64,000 bases of DNA from Tubiluchus corallicola (Eukaryota > Priapulida > Priapulimorpha > Priapulimorphida > Tubiluchidae). The stretch lies in the NCBI GenBank assembly GCA_030141605.1, contig JAQGDQ010000262.1, forward strand, positions 216,978 to 280,977, in the 5' to 3' direction. Position numbers and translations under genes: made by a program. The notes below the pieces were generated by a model, which was given only the letters and a program-made list of their open reading frames with translations, was not told the origin of the DNA and did no database searches. Of this stretch, positions 22,733 to 37,300 are shown one piece after another. Each line of letters opens with the position of its first letter. Position 1 is the stretch's first letter.

Positions 22733-25700
22733 CTAAAAAGATGGCAAAATAAAAAGAATGATCCTTGTTTTACTATTTGCAAACTTGTTAAATATGTCGT
22801 AAGCACCATTAATTGATGCAGAATGCACCACAAATGACAAAAAATGTTCAAAAACTTAGGAAGATCTTTTTCAAAATTCTCACCAGATTTTAAGGAAAAA
22901 CAGAAGCAAATTAGGACAGTACTAATAACTTCGTGGCACAGTTACTTTTGTTTTAAAAGTGGCATGTCAAATTTACAATTCCTTGTCTGTTCCCCAAAGG
23001 GGCAAGAACTTAATCTTGTGAAATGTGTATTTGCTCAGCATCCTAAAACGCACTTGCGGGGCAAAATCATAATTATGGTGTACTCTAAAAAGATACGTGG
23101 GAGGTCAAATCATAATTATGGTGTACTCTAAAAAGATACGTGGGAGATTAAATCATAATTATGGTGTACTCTAAAAAGATACGTGGCAGGTCAAATCATA
23201 ATTATGGTAAATGTTTAAAACTCGGAATTTTATCACCTCATGATCTTGTACCAAAAAGCGTAAATTCCAGGTTATGAAAACAAATAAACAATGTCCATGA
23301 ATCTTACCTTTGATGGGCTAACGCTGAATGAATACTTCATTGGTTTGATGGGAGATAGAGCTGCCTCAGGCAGACACTTCAAGGGAGACAGATAGACTGG
23401 GTGTTGCTTAGAAACCCGTTTCCGTGGCGACCTGGCCAACGATCGGGCTGATGGCAAAGGTGAAAGGGGCGGGGATGAAGTGCCGTTCTCCAGTTTCTTT
23501 GAAAACTTCAATGCAAAGGCAGTAACTTTCTCAACAAACACCTGTAAACATAACAATTTCATTGCTTCTATATACAGACTGCACAAAGATCACAGAACAA
23601 TCGCAGATATAAATCGCAAGATTAAAAGTGGTTCATTTCATCCCTTGTACAGTCTTGAAAAATTATATTACATTTCTTAACGACTTAGTTGTACTTCTCA
23701 TTCCCTGCTTTTTAAAAAAACTTTACAAATTTATTTATGCGCACAAAGCAAGAAGACATGTCAAATAGTTCTGAAAATTGAAATATCATCTGTAATAGTA
23801 ACAGGGATGATAATGACAAATTGCAAAAAACTCTGAAACAGGCCAGGGATTTTGGGGCCGCATAGGCAGCAACAAATTGCAATTTTGTGACCATAGAGAG
23901 CCTTTAAGTGGACTTAAAATATCAATTACCTTGTTTCATGCATAATTTAAAATACCCAACTATCAAGGATACATGATACCTAATTGTCTCAAAAACGCCC
24001 AAGTACTGGCTGCTCCTATGCAAAAGTATATAAAAACTGTCTGCAATTGACTCAAATAACTCTGCACAATTGATTCTATATTTTTATACATAGGGATATA
24101 CACACGTGGTTACACTGATGTACGTGATGTAAACAAAGTGACGGCCTGCCAACTAGCGGTCAGCTTGTGAAATAATGTACCGGGTAAGTAAAAATTTTCT
24201 CAACGAATTTAAACGATTTACAAAAATGGCACTACTGGTCTTCCACAAACTCGGAATTCCGCGTATCCGCGGAAAATTCTCATCCCTGTAGTAATGGGCA
24301 ATTTTGAAATTTTGTAATTTGATTATATAATTATATTGTTTTTGCAATTCAATATCACGATTAATCTTATGTGGCATTTTTTTAGTGTTTAGCCATATTT
24401 TTCAAACAGATGGCAGCACTGCAGCATAGCTTGTAAACTTCTTCACAGTTTTCTGCCATTTTTTGTACTTGCAAAATATTCTTAGAGACACAAACATTTA
24501 TTAACTACTCCATTACTATGTCAACTACACGTGTCTCACGCGAAAATGAATGTGAAGCCCCCAGTTTGCGACATTTCTTAGATAATGTTGTACTTACAGT
24601 GTTATAAAAGTTAATCAAATCTCCCCTGTCTTCGAACTCAAAACTGTTACTAGTGCCTGCTAGTTTGGTGGGCGTAGGCGGATGGCTACTTGGTTGTGGA
24701 ACGGGAAGCGTGCTGGATGACCTCATCAAACTTAACCTCTCACTACGACCTGCAAGAAAAAACAACAACCTTTGATGCAAAGCAGTATGATATTTCTCAT
24801 GACATCACTAACAAACTTCACTATTACTTGGACAGTTTAAGAATAAGTGCAAAAAAACCTGAAGTACAAAGTCTATGTTGCTAAAATGAAACTTGCAACA
24901 TCAAACTGACAACCATGACAACAATACCTTTCTCTGACAATTTTCTCTGTGCTGGTTCCTGTTCTTCTACAGAATTTGGTGACGAAGAACCGCTTGAACC
25001 ATTACTAGAATCTCTTCTTATTTTGTTGCGAAGAAGAACGCTTCGATACACCTTAATAAGCAAAATAAAAATACAGCAACATCATGGAAAAAGACGTCAT
25101 AAATGCGCACCATAATTTGGTCTGTAAACAAGTGCAAAAAATTTAAATTACAAAACACGATCAGAAAATGGATGACAGAATGAAACCTAAATAAAATAGT
25201 CACTAAGAAGTCACTTAGTGGCAGCCTCTAAGAATGTCATAGTTTCATAGAAGATTTTTTTTTGTTTTTAAAATTCAAATTCAAACTACAATAACACAAA
25301 TATACATGCACAACTTCTTATATAATTGAAAACACCAAAAAAGTCCTGACTCCCTAGAACTACTATTAAGGTGTTGAAGTTTGTTGCGCGGTAGCCGAAA
25401 AGGGGACCTTGCTGAGCCAATTTTAACAACAAAACACTCAACGTTTCACCAATGTTAAAATAAAACTATGACACCATCAGTGGCCATCTTGGCTAATTTA
25501 TTTCTGCTGAAATTAAGATTTGGGCTATGCCACACATCACTAAGTGACATTCCATTTAAAATCGACTTTACACTTGTCTGTAAATTTCCGTGTACAACAT
25601 TATACTGTATCTAATTTTACCACTAACACAAGATAGCACGACTAAGTCAAACACAACGGAAAGTAGAAGAACCTGTTGTGGTTTGCATGTTTTATAATAG

Positions 25701-28700
25701 GCCCAATATTACGTCATTCAGTGATGCATTCTGGGAATGCTTTCTAGTGAGACATGTCACATGGTTTTCTGACACATTTCAAATTTTCTATACTTATGGA
25801 CCTTTTATGCTTTATGCATTGCCAATTTTCAAATAAACACACAATTATCTAATTTTTGAAGCCTAATATAAACGAAAGAAAAGAAATATGATGACTTGAA
25901 CCGGTACTCTTTGGATTACAAGTTTATTGCAATGACTATTAGACCACACAGCCCTCAGTGATTATAACAGAGCCTGATTTAATTCTAACAGCTATATACA
26001 TTTATACTGGATTTTTCACATTTCCTTCTTTTCAGTCGAACATAGCTGCCACGAAAGGTCTTAGGTTCAAGTCCAGTATTGTAAAAAAATTTCAGACTTA
26101 ATTTTTTAGTATTGCTTTCGCGATTACGCTAGCAAGAATGCAAGTGACAGAACATCCACAGCTAGAAAATGTCTAAGAAAAAAGTAAGGTACAAAACTTA
26201 CATGACTGTGTGATTGAGGTTGCAGTCTGTAGCATCTCATAATTTCTTGAAATTGTCTGTCTTCACCGCAAACCTACAACAAATGGAAAAAAACAGTGTG
26301 GCTTCAATCATAAACGAAAATGCAACACAGAGAGAAGACAGACCAGCAACACAGAAAATAAAGTTTTACTTTGTTTAGCCTGGAGTGTGTCTGTCAGACA
26401 GCGTGGATAAGCAAGCAAGCAAGCAAGCAAACAAGCAAGCAAGCAAGCAAGCAAGCAGGCAAGCAAGCAAACAAGCAAGCAAGTTTATTAGTTTATCACC
26501 ATTTTTAAAATAGCAAAATACATAACTAAGAGATTCATAAATCTGTACAACATACAATAATATTACAAAGTGCAAAAGTAATTATTGATTAGCGGTGAAA
26601 GGGTGGCGAAAGAACTATAAGTTATCCAGGTCAGCCACCCTCTCAGAATTGTTACTAATATAATTAATTAATTAATGCGCATGTACCAGGTAATTAAAAA
26701 TTTAAATCAGTTCAGTCAGTAGCTTGTTACTTTGAACAGCAGCAGCTGCAGCGGCGGCGACGACGACGACGACAACAACAATAACAGCAGGAGCAACAAC
26801 ACAACAACAACAAGAAAACAGTATTTATGTTGTCTTATGTTTAGGTAATATTAGAAAAAATCAGGTTAATTAGTAGATAGTAGGAAAAACACCACAAAGA
26901 GGTCAACTTTCGCCATTCCCACAATACCTTGCCCATAACATAGATGCAACACATTAGAAGCTGGTCAATATGTCTGTCCTTCAGCAGGTCGATATGCTGC
27001 GTAAGGCAATGCTCAAAACATGTCCAAGCTTTTTGACGAACGTCACTGCTCAAATCCAGACGTTCGCACAGATCTCGTAGTCGAACGCTCACTAAATGGT
27101 ACACCTGCAACATTACAACAGGATTACAGAATTTAACAAGTTTTATAAACCAAATGATAATCAATTTTTCTCTATATCCAACAGTAGATATAAGGCAGTG
27201 ACTAAAAAGTAATAGACTATATACAAACTTTAATTTGTATACACAAAGTAAAAAATAGACTGAACGCATTTTTATAACATACAAGGACAGACGTTACTCT
27301 CCATACTGCAAAAATTCAAATCCGTATTTTGTATGACAGTTAAAACAGAGACCAATGACATTGTTCAAACTATGCAATGGTTTAGACTGGAACCCTAGCC
27401 AGTGCACATGCTGGACCAACCAGAATCTGAAATCGAAATTTGTTAGACTTGTTATAGATTTGTTAGACTCAAGAAAATCGAATTCTAGTCTTTCTTTGAA
27501 TATCTGATAACTACAGTATCATAATGGCAATCTCGATATACAATGGTACATAAAACGATTACCTTTCTGAAGAAGAGTGCCAGGGAACCTCCTTTCTTTG
27601 GTTTATTTGGTGCAACGACAGCTTTTGAGGGACTTGTTAGCACCGTTCCAGACGGCGACGATATTGGCACGATGACGTATGGCCCTGAATCAGGTTGCAC
27701 ACCTGTAACAATTTCAGCAAAATTATAGACTTAGTGGTAAGATCGAAATGAAAATCAGATTCGTATCAAATATCTGATGGAAGAATTCTGTTTTTTTTCT
27801 GCAAATGTCTTTTAACTGCTTAGAGAAAGTACAAAATTGAAAGCATGAATGTAGAACTTTCATAATTGAAGCAGAACATTAAAAACACAACGTAAATAAC
27901 ATTAAACTGATCTAATTAAAAAATAAGTGTGCACCTAAGATTTAGCAGAGATTTAACAACGAACTAATTACCAAAAAACAAGATTTCTTGACGAAGCAAT
28001 CAACTTATGCAATGTGAAACAAATAAGTTATTGAGTGGTTTTGCTATTAAGTCATATTACTTGCCTTAGCTGGTCTAGCTTGCATTGCATTGCGCCATTT
28101 TGCCCGAGCAAAGCTGTTTGCCATTTTTATTTTAGCTTATCTGGATTTTGAATCAGCTATCATTTAAGAAATCAGCTACATATTAACGGCCATCTTGCAC
28201 AGAGATTTTCACGGGTGAAAATGGACAAATTCCATTTAATTAAAATACTCGCATTTTAATTATATTCCACGAAAGTAAATTAATAACATGCACTCCGTCG
28301 TTCAATTTCAGCAGTAACGTGATGGATCCTCAGATGGTATACTAAGAAGCCTTTATTTCAGTGGAAATGTGATTTATTCTGCTCAGAGGGTGTACCGTGA
28401 AGCCTACGTGAAAAGAAGCCATGTCGGAGAAAGACATAACATAATATAACCTTTACCTTGTCTTTAATCAGCAACAAACAAGGGAATTACAATAAGCACA
28501 AAATATTTCCCTAAACACATCAACACTTCCTTCTACAGGGATGAGAATGATAAATTGCAAAAAACTCTGAAATAGGCCGGGGGTTTTGGGGCCGCCTAGG
28601 CCCCCAATGGGGTTGAGGGGCTTTGAAGCCAGCAACAAATTGCAATTTTGTGACCACAGAGAACCTCTAAGTGGACTTAAAATATGAATTACCTTGTTTC

Positions 28701-31284
28701 ATGCATAATTCAAAATACCCAACTATCAAGGATACATGATACCTAATTGTCTGAAAAACGCCTAAGTACTGGCAGCTCCTGTGCAAAAGTATATAAAAAC
28801 TGTCTACAATTGACTCAAATAACTCCGCACAATTGATTCTATATTTTTATACATAGAGATATACACGTGGTTACACTGATGTACGTGATGTAAACAAAGT
28901 GACGGCCTGCCAACTAGTGGTCAGTTTGTGAAATAATGTACTGGGCCCGTAAAAATTTTCTCAACGAATTTACACGATTTACAAAAATGGTACTACTGGT
29001 CTTCCAAAAACTCGGAATTCCGCATATCCGCGGAAAATTCTCATCCCTGCTTCTACTAAATGCATTTAATAACTTTTCTTTTGCCGCAGGCTCTGCAGAT
29101 TTGAAGGGATGCCTATGGTTTTGAGCAGGGTCAGATCTGCTGCCAGGGGTACCAAAATGATGAAATCACAATGCATACACTACAGGCAACAAAGTTTATT
29201 TTTAAAAGATAGGAGCCTGCTAGATTAACCTGCAAGGAGCCATAAAGGTATAGTTATGTTTGACTTTTCTCTAGTTTGTTTTATGTTTTAATCGGTTAGT
29301 TAAACGCTTTGCTTATTTTGTTAATCATCATTTCATATTTTTCATTTTATTTCTTTGTTGCTTATTTAGTTATTTCGCTTTCATGTTTAATGTATCACCC
29401 CATAAATCATGTTAACAGCAGCACTACAAATTTTTTACAATTTACACTAACCTGAGAAGGGTAGCTGACTCGATGACCAATCGATGATTTCGCTACCCTT
29501 TCTCCTGCACCCCCCTAACTCTTTCCTTTATGCTTAATTCATCCTTTTTAATCAATAACTATAAAAATAATAGTCAATTTGTATACTGGTGTAAATGAGG
29601 AAATAAATAAAAATGTCTATGTCTATGTCTATTATGCCACTGTTTTGCTTGGTCCACACTTCTACAAAAAAAAGAACTGCCACTAAGCAACCAAACTGAT
29701 TGCACTCCTTGGATGCACAAAACATTTTCTTACACATATTAGTTGAATTTCAGTAAGCACATCTGGCTCTAATGTGAACAAACCTTGTATAATTACAGAT
29801 GACGGAAAAAGTCGACGCTTAGCCGAACTTCCTGGTGCCGGCGAACTGAAACGATCTTGTACAGTCGGCGCAACAGGTGACATGGTGACATCTATGAATA
29901 AGCAAATAAAACACAATAGATATCAGTGACATCTATGAATAAGCAGATAAAACACAATACATATCAGCGACATCTATGAATAAGCAAATAAAACACAATA
30001 GATATCAGGGACATCTATGAATAAGCAAATAAAACACAATAGATATCAGGGACATCTATGAATAAGCAAATAAATCACAATAGATATCAGTGACATCTAT
30101 GAATAAGCAAATAAAACACAACAGATATCAGTGACATCTATGAATAAGCAAATAAAACACAATAGATATCAGTGACATCTATGAATAAGCAAATAAAACA
30201 CAATAGATATCAGTGACATCTATGAATAAGCAAATAAAACACAACAGATATCAGTGACATCTATGAATAAGCAAATAAAACACAATAAATATCAGTTTTC
30301 AGAAGCACCAATAAACTACGAAGAAATGGTAGTTTCTTTTTGACGAAAAAAAAAGAATTAGAAACAAAGTAGTTTGGAAATTTAACTAATAAAACTCTTG
30401 CTTTTTTACAGACTACAATGTACCACTTTTATGATGTATTATTTTCTCAGTTGAAATCTAACACCGTGCACCGGATAGCTGATCGTTAAAAAACATCATT
30501 GCAACAACAGGTTTGTCTTAGATAAACATATACATATCAGCATAGTTGTAGCGACTAAATTGGGCCCACAGACCAGAAGTATTGAACACAGCATACCAGT
30601 TTTGGTAGAATTGTTGACTGCTACACGCTGAAGTACAGTTTGCTTCTGCGGAGAAGAGTTGACACTCTGGGAACCGGGATTTTCATGTTCAATTTGACTG
30701 GGTAGTAACACCTAACAAAATTAAACAAAACTGAATTAAGTTTGGACAGTACAAAAGCTTAAGCTACCATTTATTTCATAAGTATTTTTCACTTAATAAC
30801 ACTATTTCATTTAATTTTTAGTTCAAATAAATTATCTGTGTTTCAACTAACATGCTAGAAAGCAAGGTTTGTGCTAATTTGGCATTAACAAACTGTTCAA
30901 ACCTAATCCAATCACGACTTTGCAGCATGTTCATCTTAAACTGACAAAGTGCTGACTGGCTGTGTAACTGCAGGAAAATGTTTCGTCATGAACCCAATCA
31001 TATGATTTAGATACAGAAAAGAAAAATTTTTATGTAGTTGATCTGCAAGCATAGATCCGTACCAAACGAGCAAACAACTGTAATTCATGGGATGGGAGGA
31101 GATGGAGAGAGAGAAAGAGAGAGAGAGAAGGAAGGAGGGAGAGGGAGACAGGGGAAGTGAGCAAGAGAGAGTGAGAGAGAGGGTGAGCAGAAAGAGAGAG
31201 AAGGAAGGAGGGAGAGGGAGACAGAGGAAGTGAGCGAGACAGAGAGAGACAGAGAGAGAGAGCGAGAGAGAGAGCGAGAGCGAG

Positions 31285-31343
<59 letters not shown>

Positions 31344-34300
31344 AGAGAGAGAGAGAGATTTCAGCAAATGTTACAAATATTTAAACAGTGCAAGGAAACA
31401 CCAGCACAAAAGGGTAACAAGGCATGACCTTAGTATAACCTCTATGTCACTTTTTGCTCTTTCACTTACGTCTTCACAAGACGGCAATCCACTTTCTGCT
31501 AATTCTATTTGTCGCCACAACGGTGACTCGCTCTTCCACGCCAAACTCTCCAAAATCTTTTCTTCAATCTGAAATGATAACAGTAGATCACACAATACTT
31601 TAATTATGTTTTGTGTCATTGATATATGGTCTTCGTTGTAAACACTCTGCCTTTTTATACATACAATATGGCATGCTGTAGAGTAGCAAGCTTCCAGCAA
31701 TCAACAACAAATGGCAGGACCTACTTCAAGTAAACAGATGTCTCCTGATAATACATAATCCTCTAAGATGCCTAGTTTGAACTGACAGAGTTACCTTAGC
31801 CACGTTTAAACATAAATGCCTCTTCACTAAACATGATAAATAGAAGGAATTATAATGGCAGACGCTCACTGCCAAGAAAAGATTTTATTCACTGTCACCA
31901 ACCCATTTACTAATGAGGGCCATCATTGCTTAATTTTAGTTTATAAGCAAGCAATGTATAAACTCAGCTATTCCCTCAACCCAGTTGCTTATCCGGAGTT
32001 CATTAAAGCATAACGAGGCGAAAATACGAAAGATAGTCTAACAAGTAAGAGCTCTTCCAAATTTCTGGAATCAACTAACCAAAAGTCTATTTTTCTAGTA
32101 ACGAATAATGTATGAAATATCGTTGAATGTACAAATTTAACACAATTCAAACATAATTAGATCTCTTTTCAGTACAAAAAGTCAATCCTCACGCAGAGTC
32201 AGAACAGGTCTGTGAATGACTAATGTCATCATCAAAGAGCTTTCAATAACAAACATGTAAAAATGATGTATTGCTGATGGTTGAGTTATGTTTGTTTGCT
32301 TACGTTTCAATGTTCGAATTAATTTTTTCGCTTGCCAATAAAATTTCAAGAAAATGAAGATCTGCCTCAAAAGAGAAAACACAAGAAAAACGCTACATCT
32401 TGAGTACTAACTTAACTTATTACCCCGAAACCAAGCTAACATCATCATCCAATGATTCGTACATCCAGGGACATGATTCTGTTCACCTCCCTATGCCAGG
32501 ACTCCCTGCCCGCCGCAATGACCCAAGTGCATTTATTTCTAAGGATCAATGCTGAAGTATTTAAATCTTTCTGTGCAAAATCTAAATATGTTAACATTTG
32601 TCCTCCTGCAGGTTTTTTAGCTGGTTCTATGTCTTGTTGAAGAGCTAGGTAGTCTAAGCATATGCCCAATTCATCTTAAACGGCGTCTTTTTATTTTTCT
32701 TGTCCAAGGTTCTTCTTTTATTTTTTCATATAGATCTTTGTTGAAATTTTCTTTGGCCATCTGATACCCAAAATGTTTCCGTAATTTCGCCTTTGAAACG
32801 CATCGATTTCAGCTTTATGATTTGCTTTTAATGTCCAGAGCTCAGAGTTATACAGCAATACAGTTTCAACTGAGGCTGAGAATATTCTAATTTTTGTTTA
32901 AAAAGAAATCTTCCTATTCTCAAAAACTTTTGTGAGTTGTGAGTAAGCTGAAAATGTCATTATCTTCCGTCTTGATATGTCGTCTTCTGTAGACATTTTA
33001 ACTTCACCACACGTAACATGTTCTTATGATAATTAGTTTAGTGCTCTGTAGACGAAATAACCAAAAGTGAAGAGTAACAAAGATTTATGTGGCAAGAAAC
33101 AAAAATGGACCGAAAATGCTAAAGGAAAAACCAACCCTCAAACAACATTTACTGCACCATAATGTACAATTAAAAATATTAAAATCACATAATATATGCA
33201 CATAAAATGTCTTGCTTAAAATGCAAAATAAATGTAAAATTTTTTTATCTCCCGCCAAACGAAAGTCGCTGCCGGCATATTTGAAGAAATGATGCAAGCT
33301 GGCGTCTGCTGGGCAGCGTGAATGCTGTGAAGGCAAGCAGTGATGAAGGTACGCATTGGAAAATGTCTACAGTTTGCTTAGAAGTTCTGTTATTCTAGCG
33401 TTGTGCTCAACTGTGTTTATGGAAAAAAATCAGTCATAAATCACGCATAAATTATGACCAAATTTAAAGTGGTCCCGTAGCTTTAATCTACAGGAATATA
33501 CCTTAAAATATGTAAGTAGTGTACATTAATTGCGTAAATAATCAATTTACACAGACTTTTGTTGACTTTCAGGTACACATGCAAACTTGCGAACATACAG
33601 TAAGTGCCGGGCAGGTTACTTAGTTCTTAGACAATGCTTTATTAGTTAAAAAAAGACTGCTGAAGCACCTGGAAGAATAAGTGTTTACATTTTATGGAAA
33701 TCGAAAGACACCATGTTTCGTTCAAAATGACAGCACCCCCCCCCAGCATGAAGTGATCGCGACTTCAAATTGATTTTACTAATTACACGAGGCACTTAAA
33801 TCTATCTGAAGTCTTCCCATTACCACACTCACATTTTAGTAACCGTCAAAGAAATCAAGGGGAGATGATGAATGAATTTCACACACAATGAGCTGAAACG
33901 AATTACCTGATATCTCTAATTCAGAATGGTATTTTATTGTTAAGATTAGCTAAAGACCGAATAGTGCGGCAGCAGGTGGGCAGTGGGGCACCCAAGCGGC
34001 ATAGCGACTCTTTCAGTACAATTCTCGTTCCTCACAAAAACTCAGAACAGGTCTGTGAGTGATAACTGTCATCATTAGAGTCTTAAGACGGCAAACAATT
34101 TCTCATAAGTCATTATTTCCTCAGCTCAATTCTGCTGTGATCAGAATTACGCTACTCCGCTTGGTGTTTACGCACATTGCGTTGGTCAAACATATATAAA
34201 AGGCGAAAATAGGGCATTTACGAAAAACAATATTCACAATGAAGTCAAACTAAAATTGTCCCAGTGTCTCGCAAAGCAAAAGCAGTGTCTCGCACTTCTT

Positions 34301-37300
34301 ATTAGAAAAATATTTCACTAGCATACTCAACATCGGGCATTCTGGAGCCTGCTAAGCTTCCCCCCACAGACTGCTTCAACTCTTTACTGTCTGTATAATT
34401 CTTACACTAATCTTTACAACCAATGACCTTTATGACCAGACGGTTTAATCTAGTAGTAACGCGTCTGCTTTCCGTCTGGGAGGTCGTGAGTTCGAACCAG
34501 CGGCCGGGTCATACCAAAGACTTTAAAAATGGTACTTGCTGTTGCCCTGCCTGACGCGTGGTATTTAGGGTTAAAGTGGGGTAATAATAGTCTCTGTTAT
34601 GTAGTTGAAGGTTGTTATCTACAGTCGGCGATAATAGCTCTTTGAGCTAATGTTAATTGTTGACCCAAAAGCCGACTTTAAATAAAGATTATTATTATTT
34701 ATGGTTATTATTATTATATTATTATTATTATTATTATTATAATGCTTACAGAGTTGAGATGCTTAACGACATCCCTAGACAAGGCATCCTCAGACTTTAT
34801 CAACACTTCAATGACCTTGTAGAAATGATATGGCGCCAACTTCAAAGCATCGACAAGCCACGGAAATGTCCTGCAAGAAAAGAAAAAAAAGAAAAATAAT
34901 ACTGTATAGAAAAAAACATTAATATATGTTGCAGAACCAAATGAATACATATTATACAGATTAAATGTACAATACCTCTGTGAGTTATAAGAAAATATCA
35001 CAATTTCTAGGCAGACTGCGAATAATGACTGGTGATATACATCTTGCTCCAGTAAAGGCTGAAACATAAAACATCCTTGATAGAAAAAATAGAAGTAAAA
35101 CAACGACCCCAAATTCAGGCAACCCGAGACAAGTTTGCTAGTGTTTCTTTTATTCTACATGTTTCTGTATGTTTGTTTCTTCTCTCTGAAAGTTATTTCT
35201 CTGTTAAAGATTCTGCTTCACTAATTTTGAATTGCAATAGCGATTTTGTCTCTTAATTTTTGGGGAAATTCCCACCTACCGTAACAATGCTTGCCAAAAT
35301 GTCACTTTACAGTTTAGCTTAAGGTACAAGGCTGAGGCTATTTGTGACACAAACTGACCTGTGGTGCTTTCGGTCCCTGAGACTTAAAGGACAAGAAAAG
35401 GACTAATTGAAGCTGGTTTCAGAAAAATCACCTTAAAAGTGATATTATTTTGTAGCAATTTTGTGAGCATATCGTACTCGCGTTGAAAGGATTTTTTGCT
35501 TGCTTTCATTTTAAATCTCCTGCTACACTGTTCCGACGGCGCCATTATATGACGTCATATATGAGCAACGTAAATCAGGGGAAGAAAAGGAAATGTTAAA
35601 CTATGTCCCAAAAAACTTTCTATGTAAAATTACATTACTTAGCATTTTGCTTACCTAGTTGAAAGACTTGTGTAAGTAGAAAAGAAAATTATTAATTATT
35701 AAAAATGTTTTCACTAATTGTTAAAATGTCGCTGACTCACCCTCCAGGGTGCGCCACTCTCTAACCAGAAAATGTATTTTTAATCTTATTGACAAGATAC
35801 AGTAATTTTAAATTTTACTCAGTTAGTGAGTGTGCACAACGAATGCTTTGATTATTTTTTCAAACTTTACATAGTGTTATCTAAACTTGTTTCAAATGAC
35901 TTTTATCTTCAAAATGGCTGCATCTAACGGTCATTGCTGGAGTTTAAATTTACACAGCGATGTTTTGTACAGCGTTTTGCCAATGCAAGTCTAACATGCA
36001 AAAAAGCAGTATGTATGTAGGTATAAAATCTCAAGATGAATTTTTTAAGCTTTATGTAAGTTGAGGGTTTTCTTGTGCTTTAACATTCAACACTGTGCGG
36101 CATTTATTGTTCAACTCAATGCTAACACTGTTCTACATTAACACAAATAATTTACAGCAACGCATACAAAGCAAAAATTGAGTTAGCCGAGGGCCTGCAT
36201 TCTTTCCTAACAAGAACATCAAAAAAATCTAAAAACACTGGCAAGCAGTCAACAATAATGATGACAAACTGGATAATGCTCCAAGCACAATCACCGAACA
36301 AAGGTGTCAAATTAAAAAACGACATGTGACGTCTCCTCAAATAACAAGTAACCACAAGCTTAATTCACTGCAAAAATTGTTCACTAATCACTATTATTAG
36401 AAAAACTGGCAAATGTTGTTTAATATCCAATATGGAGAATGTTTAGAAGTTGGTGCTCAAACACTATTTGAATCATTATCAACTAATATCACTACGTAGA
36501 ATAAAATATTCAAACTACCTAGTCAACCTTTAATCAGCTTTTAAGAAATAATACCTAATTATCAATGAAGTGTTTACCGTAAAGTCGAAATTGGGCGGCA
36601 GTCGCCTCTTTTCCATTTGCATAATGTTCTCGAGAGCTTTGTAGTAAAGGCTTTCACCCAACTGCAGCCTCTTCTTGGCAAAGTCTATGTGAGAACCGGG
36701 ATGGTCTTCTGATGGCTGAAATGACAACAGCTTATACAATCACAGCTTTTGCAGGCGCACTAAGTTTTGGTCTTGCCACAAAAATATGAATGAAGTAGGT
36801 CCAGATAAGGATGCTGGATTCTGGCTCGCAGTGCATTGAATTTTACGGAAAATTTAACTGCAGTTAAAAATCTTGAGATCGAATGAAGAATGTTCTAACA
36901 AAACTTTGACCATGAAAAGGTTTTGACTGATCATGAGTGCATTTTCAAAGTTACGAGAAAATCTTGGTCATTTTCCCAAGGTGACTAAATACATCACCCA
37001 TCCTTGCATATGAAAATCTGAGTTAATTTTATTGCCCAATTTCCTGCAGTTTTTTTTATCACAAAAGAAAATAATTATACATGTATTTCACTCCCAGTTC
37101 TCTTTCTCATCTTTGTGTCAACTATTCTATTACCTTGCGCTTCAAATGCAGGCAAAAATTTGACGCAATTATTAGTTACATTTGCTCACAAACAATTTCC
37201 AGTTTGAAGAATAGTTCGTGGACTTATTAAACAGAGTACACTGTAGCACGAATACTATATCATACCTGTGCATAATGTGTGCAGAAAATTTCACCCATTT

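Noticed and set aside
29885-30294. Regularly repeated 41-bp units as a CRISPR-like array
   Set aside because: There are no unique spacers; the units are contiguous in an animal intron.
30936-31427. Leu/Ser-rich and Arg/Glu-rich open frames
   Set aside because: They are translations of an (AG)n microsatellite.
34440-34510. A tRNA gene
   Set aside because: Boxes A and B are present but imperfect, the acceptor stem does not close, and a body plus (TTA)n tail follows, as in a SINE.
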